Assembly: GCA_034440635.1 (NCBI GenBank)
Contig: JAOTON010002073.1
Span: 1,215,001-1,279,000 of the forward strand
Direction of reading: 5' to 3'
DNA from: Lepas anatifera
Lineage: Eukaryota > Arthropoda > Thecostraca > Lepadidae
DNA length: 64,000 nucleotides
Position numbers and translations under genes: made by a program. The notes below the pieces were generated by a model. It had not been told where the DNA came from. It saw only the letters and a program-made list of their open reading frames with translations, and ran no database searches. How positions within the stretch are numbered: the first letter of the stretch is position 1; each line of letters opens with the position of its first letter. Of this stretch, positions 39,793-50,326 are shown one piece after another.

Positions 39793-40948
39793 GTTAGACT
39801 AGTTTTGGCTATGTTATGATATACTAATACAAATATTGACTTATTGCATGTGGCGGCTTTGTTCTGCTCCCTCCGTTCTGTTTTGCTTCTGTTGTGCGAC
39901 ATTCTTAGAATTCCTTGAAGGGTCTCTAAAGGGTTTATCAATTATTTCCATCTGTAAAATTCCAAACCACAGGTTCCGACGCTGCCTCTAAAATTTTAAC
40001 TCATTTCCATCAGTCTGGTGTGTGTACCTGTGGTATTGTGTTGCAGTTATTTAAATATACTGGGTGTAATATTAGTGAATATTTTGGAAATGGTAAGTCA
40101 GTGGAAAAGTGTTGTTGAAAATGTTGTGGGGGGTGCTGTTAACATTCAATTCATACACTTGTCTAAGTTGTCAGCAATTGCTCATCTAATAATGTAAATC
40201 AACCCTAATTGGACCCCTAAGGTGGCGAAGGGTCCAGAAATGGTCAAATTAGTGGTAAATTTGACCTGCCCCAACTGCTTTTTACCATATGTGAGTGTTT
40301 CTACCGTGTGCAAGTGTGTTTTGCCATTTTCCTGTGTATGTTTTCTTCTTCTCTCTTCCTCCCATGGGAACTTTCCTTTAATTCTTATGTACTGTTTTAA
40401 TCTGATTTATCTGATTGTGTTTTATTCAGTAAAAATATGCGTATGGGTGTAATAAAGTAGCTCACACAGGCTGAATTTTTATTTTTGGGCTCAACTTTCT
40501 GAATAAGTCATTTTCTTATGGTCATGCACAAAATAATATCATATTATCATTTGCATTCTTGACAAAAAGTTCCCAGATGACACAGTCTAATATACATACT
40601 ATTCATTACGGCACTGGGTGTTCCGGTCTTTTCCATTCAGATCCTCAAGTACATTCCTATTTTCCCAAGACAAGGTATGGAGTAACAGGCCAAAGCAAAG
40701 GCCTCTTTCCAATCTCTTCAACTTCAACTTCCTTGCAGGCAGGTGGCCAACATGGACAGCCCTGGGTAAAAATCCTATGAGAATACTAATTATTCTCCCT
40801 ACATGTCAAAGTGCCTGACTCATTGGGCTGAATGCCTATGATAATGTAAGAACTGCTTTTCAGCCCTCCAAACATGGATTTTCTTTTTAAAAAAAGAAAA
40901 TCCAGAACATTGAAAAAAAGGAAAAACGAAAAATTCCAAAAGAAAATT
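39793..40948. other. No gene recognised
   Basis: AT-rich DNA, ending in an A-rich stretch with a short palindrome TTTTCTTTTTAAAAAAAGAA near 40880 just before the SINE. Confidence 0.4.
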
Positions 40949-41290
40949 GCCGCCCGGTAACTAAGTTAGTAGAGCGTTTGGCTCCGGCTCGCTGCTCAGA
41001 AGCATGCAGTGGCAGTGCATGTCCAGGCTTGGGATCGGTTCCCCTGAAACGGCTCCAGTGCTCAATAGTTTACCCGACGTACAGGTCGGCTGGCAACTGA
41101 CTGGCGAGAGGGTGACCTGAGCGGGGCAGCCATCCCTGTGCTTTGTGGGACGTTAAACTTTGGCTTCTATATCAACCCATCATTGTGGGAGTTGCTCGTT
41201 CGGGTGGTGGGGTCGGGGTCTCTGTGAAAAGTCCATTGATGACTTTAGTGAGACTCCGACTCCAACAATCGAACTGAGAACAACTTGGAC
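40949..41290 (+). mobile_element. tRNA-derived SINE (family A), plus strand
   Basis: Same element as 2430-2787 in the opposite orientation. Head TTGCCGCCCGGTAACTAAG, then AGTAGAGCG (decayed A box), GGGATCGGTTCCCC, CTCAATAGTTTACCCGACGT, GTGGGACGTTAAACTTTGGC, and the end GACTTTAGTGAGACTCCGAC. The A box has more changes than in the 2.5-kb copy. Confidence 0.88.
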
Positions 41291-42244
41291 AAAATTTATG
41301 ATTTAAAAAAGATAAATGTTCACATTTCACACTCCAAAAACATTACTTTACGAGGAAGTTAGAGAAGTTAGTTAATTGTTTTTTTAATTATCGTTTATAT
41401 TCTTCCTCAATTCATCCTCCCCTCACTCATTCAACAACCACCACACCACCACGCGCGCCGGTTCTTGCAGCTTGTCAATCATTGACGGGATCGTTGACTG
41501 TCTGACCAGGGTACTTTTAACTACGGGTACAACCAAGTTTCCTACTAAATATAGTCCTCCCATGATGACGTCACCGTCCTTTCCTACTAAGTTATAGGAG
41601 ATTCTACTAAGTTTTTGGAAGGATCAGCTGGAACATACCAAGTTTGGGCGTATTTGGCACCAATCTAGTATAAATCGAAATCAACTTGTTTCACCCATTT
41701 GACAGTAACCTTGATCTCAACGGCGAGCAGCGTATTTTACGAAAATCTAATGAAAAAATTATAACACTTCAAAGAATTTGTTGAAAGGGCATGCATTTAT
41801 TTGATCAACTCAGGCCTACTTAATAGCCGAGAGAAATAAATTTACCTTCGCTGAAGAGATCACCGGTGTTTATTGTCTTCTGCTGCAGGTACCACCAACA
41901 GCCAATCAAAGGTCAGAAATCAACAGCCAATCAAAATCGAGATTAGTCTTACTGCAAACAGCTGTTAGTGCTAAACCTGTCCTTATTTTGACACGCTCTG
42001 GAAAATTTGTAAAAATAATATTCTTTACTGGAGTTTTTGCAAAACGTCTGATGGTTTCACAAATAAAAATCTTTTAGCTTTCTGTTCAACCATATAAGTT
42101 CTATTGATACAGTTCTAAAATGGGCTATTTAGAGCTTCGAAAAAGTGCAATTTCTCCGATGCCCTGCATAGTAACTGTGTTGCCTCTCCAGCCATGATGA
42201 CGTAATGCTGCCAAACAACTTGAACGGGGTCTGTGTCTGACCAC
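41291..42244. other. No gene recognised
   Basis: Unclassified AT-rich sequence without recognisable coding. Confidence 0.45.
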
Positions 42245-42382
42245 AGCCGTGTTATTCTGCCGTGCAGAAGGCATATTAGTCTGCTACACGCATGCGCAGT
42301 ACTGAATCTTGTATTACATGATAAGATACTGCGCATGACTGCGGAACACTATCATGCGTTCTGCCGGCAGAATAACACGGCT
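42245..42382. mobile_element. 138-bp fold-back MITE
   Basis: Perfect 18-bp terminal inverted repeats (AGCCGTGTTATTCTGCCG). Pairing continues inward with mismatches through GCAGAA, GCAT and CATGCGCAGTA, so most of the element folds on itself. CAC occurs on both outer edges (42242-42244, 42383-42385), a possible 3-bp target duplication as in PIF/Harbinger-like elements. Confidence 0.85.
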
Positions 42383-42881
42383 CACAAGAAACAAGTGTGC
42401 GCCATTGCTGTCTTTGAGGAAAATATTCATCCACGTAGAAGTTCAAGCTCTAGTAGCTTCAGGGCGGGGGGGCTCAAAGTTTTTCCTACTAAACGGCTGG
42501 CATTTTCGACTAGTCCATAGGGAACATATGTTAAAAGCTTGCAATCTAGAGCCTCGGGAGGGTATCTTAAACCACGCGCAGGTTCACGAAAAGCAATTCA
42601 AATGGACGCCAGGACATTTTTCTTTTCATTTCCGGGGTCAAAACCGCCAGCCGTGACATTAACCAGGGAGCTAGACGGTGAAAACCAGTCCCATGTTTTG
42701 GTTTCATTTTCAGGCGTGGGTTCGAATCCTAGAAGCGGCCAAACTTTTCATAAAGTCCGAATGTGCAAAACACAATGTATTCGCTTGAAATTCATGCAAC
42801 TTTGCGCCCTTCATGCTTTTAGCTCTAAGGGATGCTTTTGCCTAGTGCACAGGCGGATCCAGGAGTAAATACGTCATGTTC

Positions 42882-43504
42882 CAGGGGCGGATCTAAGGGG
42901 ATGGTAGGCGATGAGGGCGACCGCGTACCGTTAGCCTGGCCTTGAGCACGACAAAAGGCCCTCCGCAGGGCATAGGCGGATCCAGGGGGGACAAGGGGGA
43001 AACGTGCCCCCCGATCGACCCTCGGCGCCCCCTGAAATGGTCACGGCGCCCCCTGAGGGGTCGATGGTGCCCCCTAAAATGTCGCTTCCTATCCCCACCA
43101 GGATGCGAAAATCGGCGCCTACCGATAGAATTTTCCGCCCACCTGATAGATTTTACCGTTCAAAAATGGTGCCCCCCGGAACGGATGGCGCCCTCCCCTG
43201 ATTGGCAATTCTGGATCCGCCTATGAAGCAGGGGCTCCCTTTATGTTCAGTGGGCGTTTCTTAGGTAAATTCAAGGAGCCCAAACGCCACGGATACTGGT
43301 CTCGGGGGTCCCAATAGCTGGCCTGGAGTCCCCCAAAAGTATGAAACTTTATTTAATAAGTACGTTGAAATACACACCACCCTGATGATTTATTCACTTT
43401 TAACGCCCAATTTATGAAAAATGAAAACCACAAGCGGGGGCCCCTACAATTGAAAACCGAGCCTCTTTTTGAGAAAATTCTGCATCCGCCCCTGCCATGG
43501 TCCC
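42882..43504. mobile_element. hAT-like element carrying a nested MITE
   Basis: The left end CAGGGGCGGATCTAAG at 42882 and the right end, read inversely from 43504, CAGGGGCGGATGCAG. Flanks TCATGTTC and CCATGGTC agree at 6 of 8 positions. A complete CATAGGCGGATCCAG element (42971-43225) lies inside, so the outer element is older. An alternative right end CAGGGGCGGATCTAG is at 43615. Confidence 0.5.
42971..43225 (+). mobile_element. CATAGGCGGATCCAG-family MITE, complete reference copy
   Basis: 255 bp with perfect 15-bp terminal inverted repeats (CATAGGCGGATCCAG). Flanks CCGCAGGG and AAGCAGGG agree at 6 of 8 positions, suggesting an 8-bp target duplication. Inside are repeated GCGCCCCCTGA and GGTGCCCCC motifs. 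It has no coding capacity; its autonomous partner is unknown, and the 8-bp duplication allows hAT or P-type. Confidence 0.85.
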
Positions 43505-43629
43505 CAAAGTGGCTGAATTGTACCCACTTTCAGCCGATTGTCATCGAAACGACACCATGTTCGCAATGTTTCCTGAGATTGCCTTCCCCAAACGTATGGC
43601 CTAGATCCGCCCCTGTCCTAATAAAAGGG

Positions 43630-43860
43630 ACAATGAATCAACCCTCGGCGTCCTCTCAAATGTTCATGGCGGTGCTCTGTGGGGTCGATGGTGCCCCCTG
43701 AAATGTCACCGCACCCCTCCCCCCGATGCAAGAATCAGCGCGCCGCTATAGAATTTGACATCCACATGATAGGTTTTGTCGGCCAAAAGTGCCGCCCCCT
43801 TGATCTGGATGGCGCCCCCGTAACATGCCCCTCCGATCTGCAACCCTGGATCCGCTTATG
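43630..43860 (+). mobile_element. CATAGGCGGATCCAG-family MITE, 5'-truncated copy
   Basis: Matches 43016-43225 from CCCTCGGCG through GGTGCCCCCTGAAATGTC to the right end TGGATCCGCTTATG. The left terminus is absent. Confidence 0.75.
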
Positions 43861-44446
43861 CCCGCTGCGTAGTCGTATTAATTTACTGGTCGCGTACGCT
43901 ACTGGCCGACATCGCACCTTTGCTCAATACCGACATGACAAAACAACACGAAAAATAATTCGAATAGCATATGTGATGGATGCACTGCTTCTCCATCCTG
44001 TTTTGGGTACACACAAATACCACAGTCACCAGCTGCAGCCGTTTGTGTTTAACTTATATCAATGTAATAAGCTAGTATTATTTTTGGCATATTCCTAGTA
44101 TACTATACTAAAACTGGTACTAAACTATGATTCTGATCACTTTGGGTACAAAACTTTGAAGTACCCGTTATTCAACTGCCCTGCTTCAGGGTACTCTATT
44201 GGCCCCGGTCATCGAAAGTGTTGGCACCTGGCGGATTTTTTTTGAAAACGCCAGTAGAGGGACTGACGTCTGGCGTGGCTGCTTCATATTCGGCGCATTG
44301 TTGAACGCGGTATAGATTTTGAACGTTTATTTTCAGTCGTGGTGAACTCGTTGCTCTGAAAAAGTGAAGTTCATGTTGGGTGGACGTGAATATTGAAGAC
44401 TGGCGTTATTTTCTTGTTTGTTATAATCTTGGGAAATTCAAAGAAA
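43861..44446. other. No gene recognised
   Basis: Unclassified sequence ahead of the THAP-domain exon; a start site for it may lie here. Confidence 0.35.
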
Positions 44447-44672
44447 ATGAAAGTCAGACGGATAACCATTGCATCCAATCAGGACTGCTGCGTTCCTCAG
44501 TGTGTATCCTTCCGAAGAAAGTGTCCAAGTCTCAGCTTTCACAAGTTTCCTCATGATAAGGTGCTGTCCAAGCAGTGGAAGTCGAATCTGATAATTGGGA
44601 AGAAGATGGGCTCAAATGCTGCTGTCTGTTGCAGACATTTTCAGCCATCTGACTTCCATTCACATCCACCTG
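44447..44672 (+). CDS. THAP-domain exon (C2CH zinc finger)
   Basis: ATG at 44447 opens a 75-codon frame ending at a good donor (CACCTG then GTAAGC). Residues include DCCVPQCVSFRRK, LSFHKFPHDK, KQWKSNLIIGKK and AAVCCRHFQPSDF. These are the C-x3-C, FHxFP, W and C-x2-H features of a THAP DNA-binding finger with its trailing F. THAP fingers occur in chromatin regulators and in P-element-type transposases. No following exon with matching phase was found within 1 kb. It may be the first exon of a host THAP gene with distant exons, or a transposase remnant. Confidence 0.7.
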
Positions 44673-45124
44673 GTAAGCGGCTGTGAGGCCAGTGTGCAAA
44701 GTATGGCATTTTCGACGAGATCTCGTCCGTGCGAGTTCCCTTGGAGACAGGACCGAGTGGTGCAAACTTTATCAACCTGGTGCGAATTTTCGAGGTTAGT
44801 GACACTTTAACTAAACAAATAATGGCTGAATGGCCATTAAGACACAGGAGGTGCCTTATAAAAAGTCCTTAACTGACTAATGATTGAGGTAGCATTGCAT
44901 TGTAGGGGTAGAAATGGGTGCATTTTTCCCCTGGTATGTGGCATATTGGTGCGAATTTTTGGAGCCTGGTGGTGCGAGAACTTTAGATGGCTGGTGCGAC
45001 TTGTCTGGCCTGCTGCCATACTTTGCAGACTGGCTGTGAGGCAATCTCCAGTTCCGCTTATGCCTCCTTCCACTCCCTTGAGCCTGCTTCTAGCAGGAGT
45101 AAGCCTTAATCCTTGGGCCGTCAT
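44673..45124 (+). other. No further THAP exon recognised
   Basis: Unclassified sequence with repeated GGTGCGA motifs (about 44779, 44949, 44971, 44993). No second coding exon recognised. Confidence 0.4.
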
Positions 45125-45381
45125 CATAGGCGGATCCAGGATTGCCGATCAGGGGGCACCTTCCCGGGGGGCGGCGCACCATTCTTAACCGGGAAACCCT
45201 ATCGGTGGGAGCCGACTTTCGTATCCTGGGAGGGGGATGGTGGTGGGAAGGGAAATTTCAGGGGGCGTGGCCATTTCAGGGGGCGCCGAGGGTCGATGGT
45301 GGTGGGCACATACCCCCTTTGCCCCCTGGATCTGCCTATGGGGCATGTGCCCACTTTGCCGTCCCCCTGGATCCGCCTGTG
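45125..45381 (+). mobile_element. CATAGGCGGATCCAG-family MITE with a doubled right end
   Basis: Bounded by CATAGGCGGATCCAGG and GGATCCGCCTGTG. A second right-type terminus (GGATCTGCCTATG) lies inside at about 45328-45341, so the last 40 bp are present twice. The left interior also differs from other copies. Confidence 0.7.
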
Positions 45382-46155
45382 GCTGCATTCCTTTTAGCCC
45401 GGAAAACTGACATCTTGAAATAATTCGGTAGATATACGCCTTTATTTGTTTTAAGCCGTCTGAAATTCCAGTTTGAATGTACGATGGAAAATGCGTTTCC
45501 AAACACAAGCGTCGCCACCGGCAAAGGGGGGCAGCAAACTTCAACCTGATGCTGACTACAAGCTTTGCTCCTTGGGACCAAAAACTTTTCGAATTTGCAT
45601 TCTTCTCTGCCTTCCGCAGTGGCTGTTTATAAGCTGCTGCCACATACCAAACATAAAACACGTATAATTCACCGCTTACCATGCTATTCCCGGGGCCCAC
45701 TGACGTTGTTTACCTTTTGGAGTCCCTCTTTCGCGGCCATCTTGGAGGGCACACTAGCGCCGCTGGTGAGCGTGACCGGGGTCAATTGCCTTGCTTCAGG
45801 GTAGAAAAGAGTATGAACCACGTGATATATCATTAAAAATTACATGTATTTTTTAGTACAAATGGTATAAGTTTTGTATCTAATGCGCCAACAGTTACGG
45901 CTTTATAAACTTGCCTCTTATAAGTAGATATTGCTATTAGAGTGAAACATTTGACGTTTGATTTGATGATAATAAAAATAAGCCATAACAGCGCGAATCA
46001 TAATAATGATTTTTGCCTACTGGCTTTCTCGGATCATAGACCTTTGCTTGTCCTCCGTATTTGGAAGGCCTTTCCACGGGTCTTGAATAAACAATTTTCC
46101 CTTCGAACCGTTTCGCTTCTTTTGCTTGTTCTTCTTTGTTGTGGCTTTGGAGAGG

Positions 46156-46200
<45 letters not shown>

Positions 46201-46369
46201 AAAAGAGCTCTTGTTCTCTGTGTAGGGAAGAAAGGTGGGGGGCTATGTTATGCGGCAGGGAGTGAAAGTCATTCTACGCCCATATTGCATCTTGATTTCC
46301 TCTTTTGACCGACACAAAAACACCGTAATTATGGATACTACGTACAACTTACTGTACAAAGGCTCTAGA
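45382..46369. other. No gene recognised; short GA run
   Basis: A GA-rich microsatellite lies at about 46151-46199. The rest is unclassified. Confidence 0.45.
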
Positions 46370-46722
46370 CCCGCAACATCACTGACCTCCAGTATCAGGA
46401 CTATGGCGAACGTCTAAAATCTCTGGATCTGTACTCTGCCAAGGGTTGCTTGCTCAGAGCAGATATGATAAAGTGTTGGAAAATATTTCATGGACAAGGT
46501 GTTGTACGGCCAACTGACATTTGGTATCTGAACACTAACAGCAGAACCTGAGGCCATAGGTTCAAGATCAATGTCACCAGAAGTCAGATTGATGCTAGGG
46601 CCCGCTTCTTCACATGCTGCATGGTTGGAGCGTGGAATGCCTTGCCAGATCATGTCAGATCATCTATTCTTTCAGAGTTCAAGAGCTCATTGGCGGAGAT
46701 GCTAGGGGACAGAGTTTTTTAA
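46370..46722 (+). pseudogene. LINE reverse-transcriptase C-terminal fragment, plus strand
   Basis: One internal stop, otherwise readable: DLQYQDYGERLKSLDLYSAK, then LLRADMIKCWKIFHG, GHRFKINVTRSQIDARARFF and NALPDHVRSSILSEFKSSLA. The order (YxERLKxLxL, RxDMIxxxKIxxG, RxxFF, xWNxLPxxVxxxxxxxxFK) is typical of the region after the RT domain in CR1/Jockey-type non-LTR retrotransposons. The element is 5'-truncated. Confidence 0.8.
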
Positions 46723-47699
46723 TACTATCCATAGAAAAGTATGGAAACACCCTGAATCCCCTCCACCTACCATCCTCACCACCCCTGGTATCAGTTATGC
46801 CCACCACCCTTCTTCCTAATCTTTTTTCCATGAGTCATGTCTCTCTTCACATGGGGTTTCCCCTCACTTTGCTGATTACCTTAGCTAGTTTAGTTTGTGG
46901 TTTTGGTTCCAGTTTGTGCTCTTCTCCTCAAGCTTGTCTATAGGAAATTGACAATCTTCTATTAGCACCTAATCTATGATCCCATTGGTTCAAACTACAT
47001 GATTCAACATTCATGCTGACTCACCGTCCCCAACCCCTATTGCCCATTCACTTGTGTCTCAAATTTCATTCTGTCACTGCTCCAAGGGGTTGGTGTGTCT
47101 CTATTTGATGCAGGTTTCCTTTCCTCTCTCGATCTCGCCCCCTCCAGGATAGACCGGATGGTGAGAAAACCTACCAGGTGAGTTTACCATCCTTACCAGA
47201 AATATTTTTTTCCTGAAGTGGACAGGCTTTTTTATGAAGCAGGGTGGAACCAAAGAGTGGCGCACACAGCCTGTTAAAGACAAGGAGAGTCAGCTGCAGG
47301 AGGCTGTCTGACGCCCGCTGCAGGATGGTGCGCCAGCCAACACCACCATCAAACATACATGGCTATCCCAGCTCTGCATGGAGGACAACAATTGCACAAT
47401 GGACTGCACAATTTTCTTGTCCTGTATTTGTTGTGTGTGCCTGCTGTCTGTTTGGTTTTATTTATTTATTTATTAATTTATTAATATATATCACCAACAG
47501 GTGGTGCCACGGACAGGTGAAGTCAAGCAGCTAAAACACATGGTTATTTACAATGAGCGAGCATAAGTAATGATACCACTAAGAAGACAAAAGCATTAGA
47601 AATCAAACAAAATGACTAGATGCAGGTACAATCATGACAAAATGACATACAAATGATGAAAATGGAGTTCGCTAACATGATTCTCCACTCGGGCGAAAT
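46723..47699. other. No gene recognised between two LINE remnants
   Basis: Unclassified sequence; an AT-rich TTTATTTATTTATTAATTTA run at about 47458. Confidence 0.45.
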
Positions 47700-49430
47700 G
47701 CTAGTCATGTCTCAATAAGATGGCTTTAATAGATGATGCTGGTGAATTTAAAAAGTCAACATCTGGTTTCCTGGTGATCAAGTCATTCACTCGGCGACCA
47801 ACTCTTCTAAAATTCCGTTCCTCACGGTTTCAACGCGAGCAAACTCTTCATAAAACAGCGTCCTTTGCCGAGTGGCGCGATTTGGAACACGAGAGGAAAA
47901 CATGCCAGTAAAAACGAAGAGTCAATTGACCATTATACAGATTTTTAGAAACATGATTTCGTGTTGGTTATACCTATCCCGCATGTATTGTAGCTTATAT
48001 TTTTCAGAAGATTTGGATACGAGAGGGATTGTTCTGTGGTGATAGAGACCGATTTCGACGCAAGCCAAATCAAAAATTTATGCTGAACCCGTTCAATACG
48101 GTCTATGTGGGTTTTGGCAGCGCCATTCCAGACCACGCTGCCATATTCCATTATAGACCGTGCGTTTGCGAAGACGTGCAAGTATGTTTTATGGTTGAAT
48201 TTCCGTCCGGGAATGTTTTTTTTAAATGAACGAATCATTAGGCCTAGAGCTCTGTTAGCTTTACAGACAACCTTATTTATGTGCGAAGAAAAATTCAATT
48301 TTGAGTCCAATAATATGCCTAGATCACATACTTCAGAAACACGCTCCAAGTATGTTTGGTCAACAGTATATGCATGCTGGATAGGTCGGGTTTTGAGACT
48401 CATGGTGAATGCAACACACTTGGCTGGGTTGAGATTCAGCCTCCAGGTATTCGACCACGTACACAGGTAATTGACATCCTTCTGAAGTTCCTCACAGTCA
48501 GCCTACATGTAATTCTACGGTACAATTTGACGTCGTCAGCGAACATGACACAACGGGATGAAACTACTCCAGGTAGATCGTTAATGTACATTGCGAACAT
48601 TAAGGGCGCTAAAAGCGCACCTTCCGGTACTCCCGACGTCACATTTCTCCAGTCTGATGTTTGCCCATTCACAATGACTCTCTGTACCCTGCCGGATAGA
48701 TACGAAACGAACCAATCGATAATTTTTCCGTTCAGTGGTACGAGTTTCGTAGTTTGTGTAACAATAATTCATGATTCACGCTCTGAAATGCGGCCGAAAG
48801 TCCGTGTAAATGGCGTCTGTCTGGCAACCGTCCGATATAGCACTCCAAGCATCATGGAGGTATGTCGCCAGGTTCGAAACACACGATCGACGCGGTAAAA
48901 ATCCATGTTGTGAGTCGGAGAGGACAGAAGAAACATGAGCGTACACATTTTTTAATACTATGGCTTCCAAAACTTTCCCAAAGATCGGTAGAAGTGAAAC
49001 AGAGCGATAGTTTCGGGGGTCTTTCTTGTCTCCTTTTTGTAAATGGGAACAATGTTTGCCTTTTTCCATTTTTCTGGGAAAACTCCCTCCCGCAGGGACC
49101 TCTGAAAAAGTTTAGTGAGAGGTATACACAGCTCAGCAGCACATTCACGGACAATTCGAGCGCTTATGTTATCTGGACCACACGCTTTGGCGGCATTTAT
49201 CGAAAGTAGCTGTGTATGGACCTCGCCCTGACCTATATCTATCTCGCTCAGCACAGGCGTGGAGTCAGGTGCGTCAGGTGCGTCCTCGATGACTGTTCCT
49301 GGCCACTCCTCTCTGCCTCCGTCCTGTTTCTGCTGTGATATGTCAGCGTCTGTGGACCATGGGGCCTGATTGCGCTCAGCTGTTGGGTGGTCTGTTGCTG
49401 CCTGTGTTCGCTGGTGGTCTAATGACAATT
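47700..49430 (-). pseudogene. Non-LTR retrotransposon reverse transcriptase, frame-broken, minus strand
   Basis: Read from 49430 leftward: an upstream acidic stretch, then KACGPDNISARIVRECAAEL, LREGVFPEKWKKANIVPIYK, DPRNYRSVSLLPIFGKVLEA, SDSQHGFLPRRS (RT motifs 1-3), GVPEGALLAPLMFAMYINDL and FADDVKLYR (the F-A-D-D catalytic motif). After that come LGILLDSKLNFSSHINKVV and GSVVWNGAAKTHIDRIERVQ. The C-terminal part continues to about 47700 (FSSRVPNRATRQRTLFYEE). It changes frame near 49010, 48780, 48440 and 47950 and has stops, so it is inactive. Order and motifs fit CR1/Jockey-group LINEs. No endonuclease domain is seen. Confidence 0.9.
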
Positions 49431-50162
49431 ATTTTTTTAATGTGTTTTATTTTTAACCTGAGTATGATGGGTGCCTAATAAACATGTGATGGCATCAATT
49501 GCCTATCAACTGAATCAGAGGCCTTACTCTCTCCATTCCAGCATACCTAGTCAATGAACTGCTTAGGTATATTTTAAATTTTTGAGAGAGGAGAGTGAGA
49601 CTGGATCAGGATGCTTGAACAGACTGGTTCATATTTTTTTTTTTCTCTTATTTTCTTGTCATGGAAGGAGGCCCTAGTGGGAGCAAGAGGGTTTTGCATT
49701 TGTAGGGGATGACCCTTTTCAAGAAAATACTAAGGGTACAAACTGTAACTAACTCCCAGTTGGTGGGGGCGGATGTCAGGGTTGTAGTCTTCCCGTCCCT
49801 TGCTAGCTGCACTGCATGCTCTGCATGCCTTTCATGTATCAACCATGTCCGCCTGCTCTTTACCAGTCAATTGAAAAACAATGAATACCTAAAATAATTA
49901 TTGGAACCTGCTCACCCACTTTAATATGATGAAGATTGAACCACTTTGGGAAAATACTGACTGAATGTGACAGTGATACTTATGTTTATAATGTCATAAA
50001 CTTCTTTTTGGCCAGAGTCAACATTAAATGGTCAAATGAAGTGATAGCAATGTTTATAGAAGTGTGGTTCAAGGAGACAAATTATTATGACAGGCTAGAT
50101 TCATGTTTATCGTATTTTTGCCTTAAGGTTAGCATTAAGTTTATTGTATTTTCGTCTTACAG
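49431..50162. other. No gene recognised; region just upstream of BPNT2 exon 1
   Basis: AT-rich. The BPNT2 start exon begins with an acceptor, so the 5' non-coding exon should lie in or beyond this stretch. Confidence 0.4.
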
Positions 50163-50170
50163 CTGCCACC

Positions 50171-50326
50171 ATGAACCTGGGAGGAACAGTTCGGATCAGC
50201 AGGTGTGGCATGATGAGCCTGCTTGCCTCCTGTGCCATAATAATTATTTACTATTTAGCCACCAACCACCATGTTGAGGGCAGCCTAGCTCACACCATCA
50301 AACAGCAGCTCAATTTCGGAACCAAG
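50171..50326 (+). CDS. BPNT2: BPNT2 exon 1 (signal anchor)
   Basis: The exon opens at 50163 after TTTTCGTCTTACAG; ATG at 50171 has GCCACCATG context. It encodes 52 residues with the membrane segment and ends TIKQQLNFGTK before GTGAGG, phase 0. A 5' UTR exon must exist upstream. Confidence 0.88.

Noticed and set aside
48029..49209. Plus-strand frames between 48.0 and 49.2 kb
   Set aside because: Antisense shadows of the minus-strand LINE reverse transcriptase.
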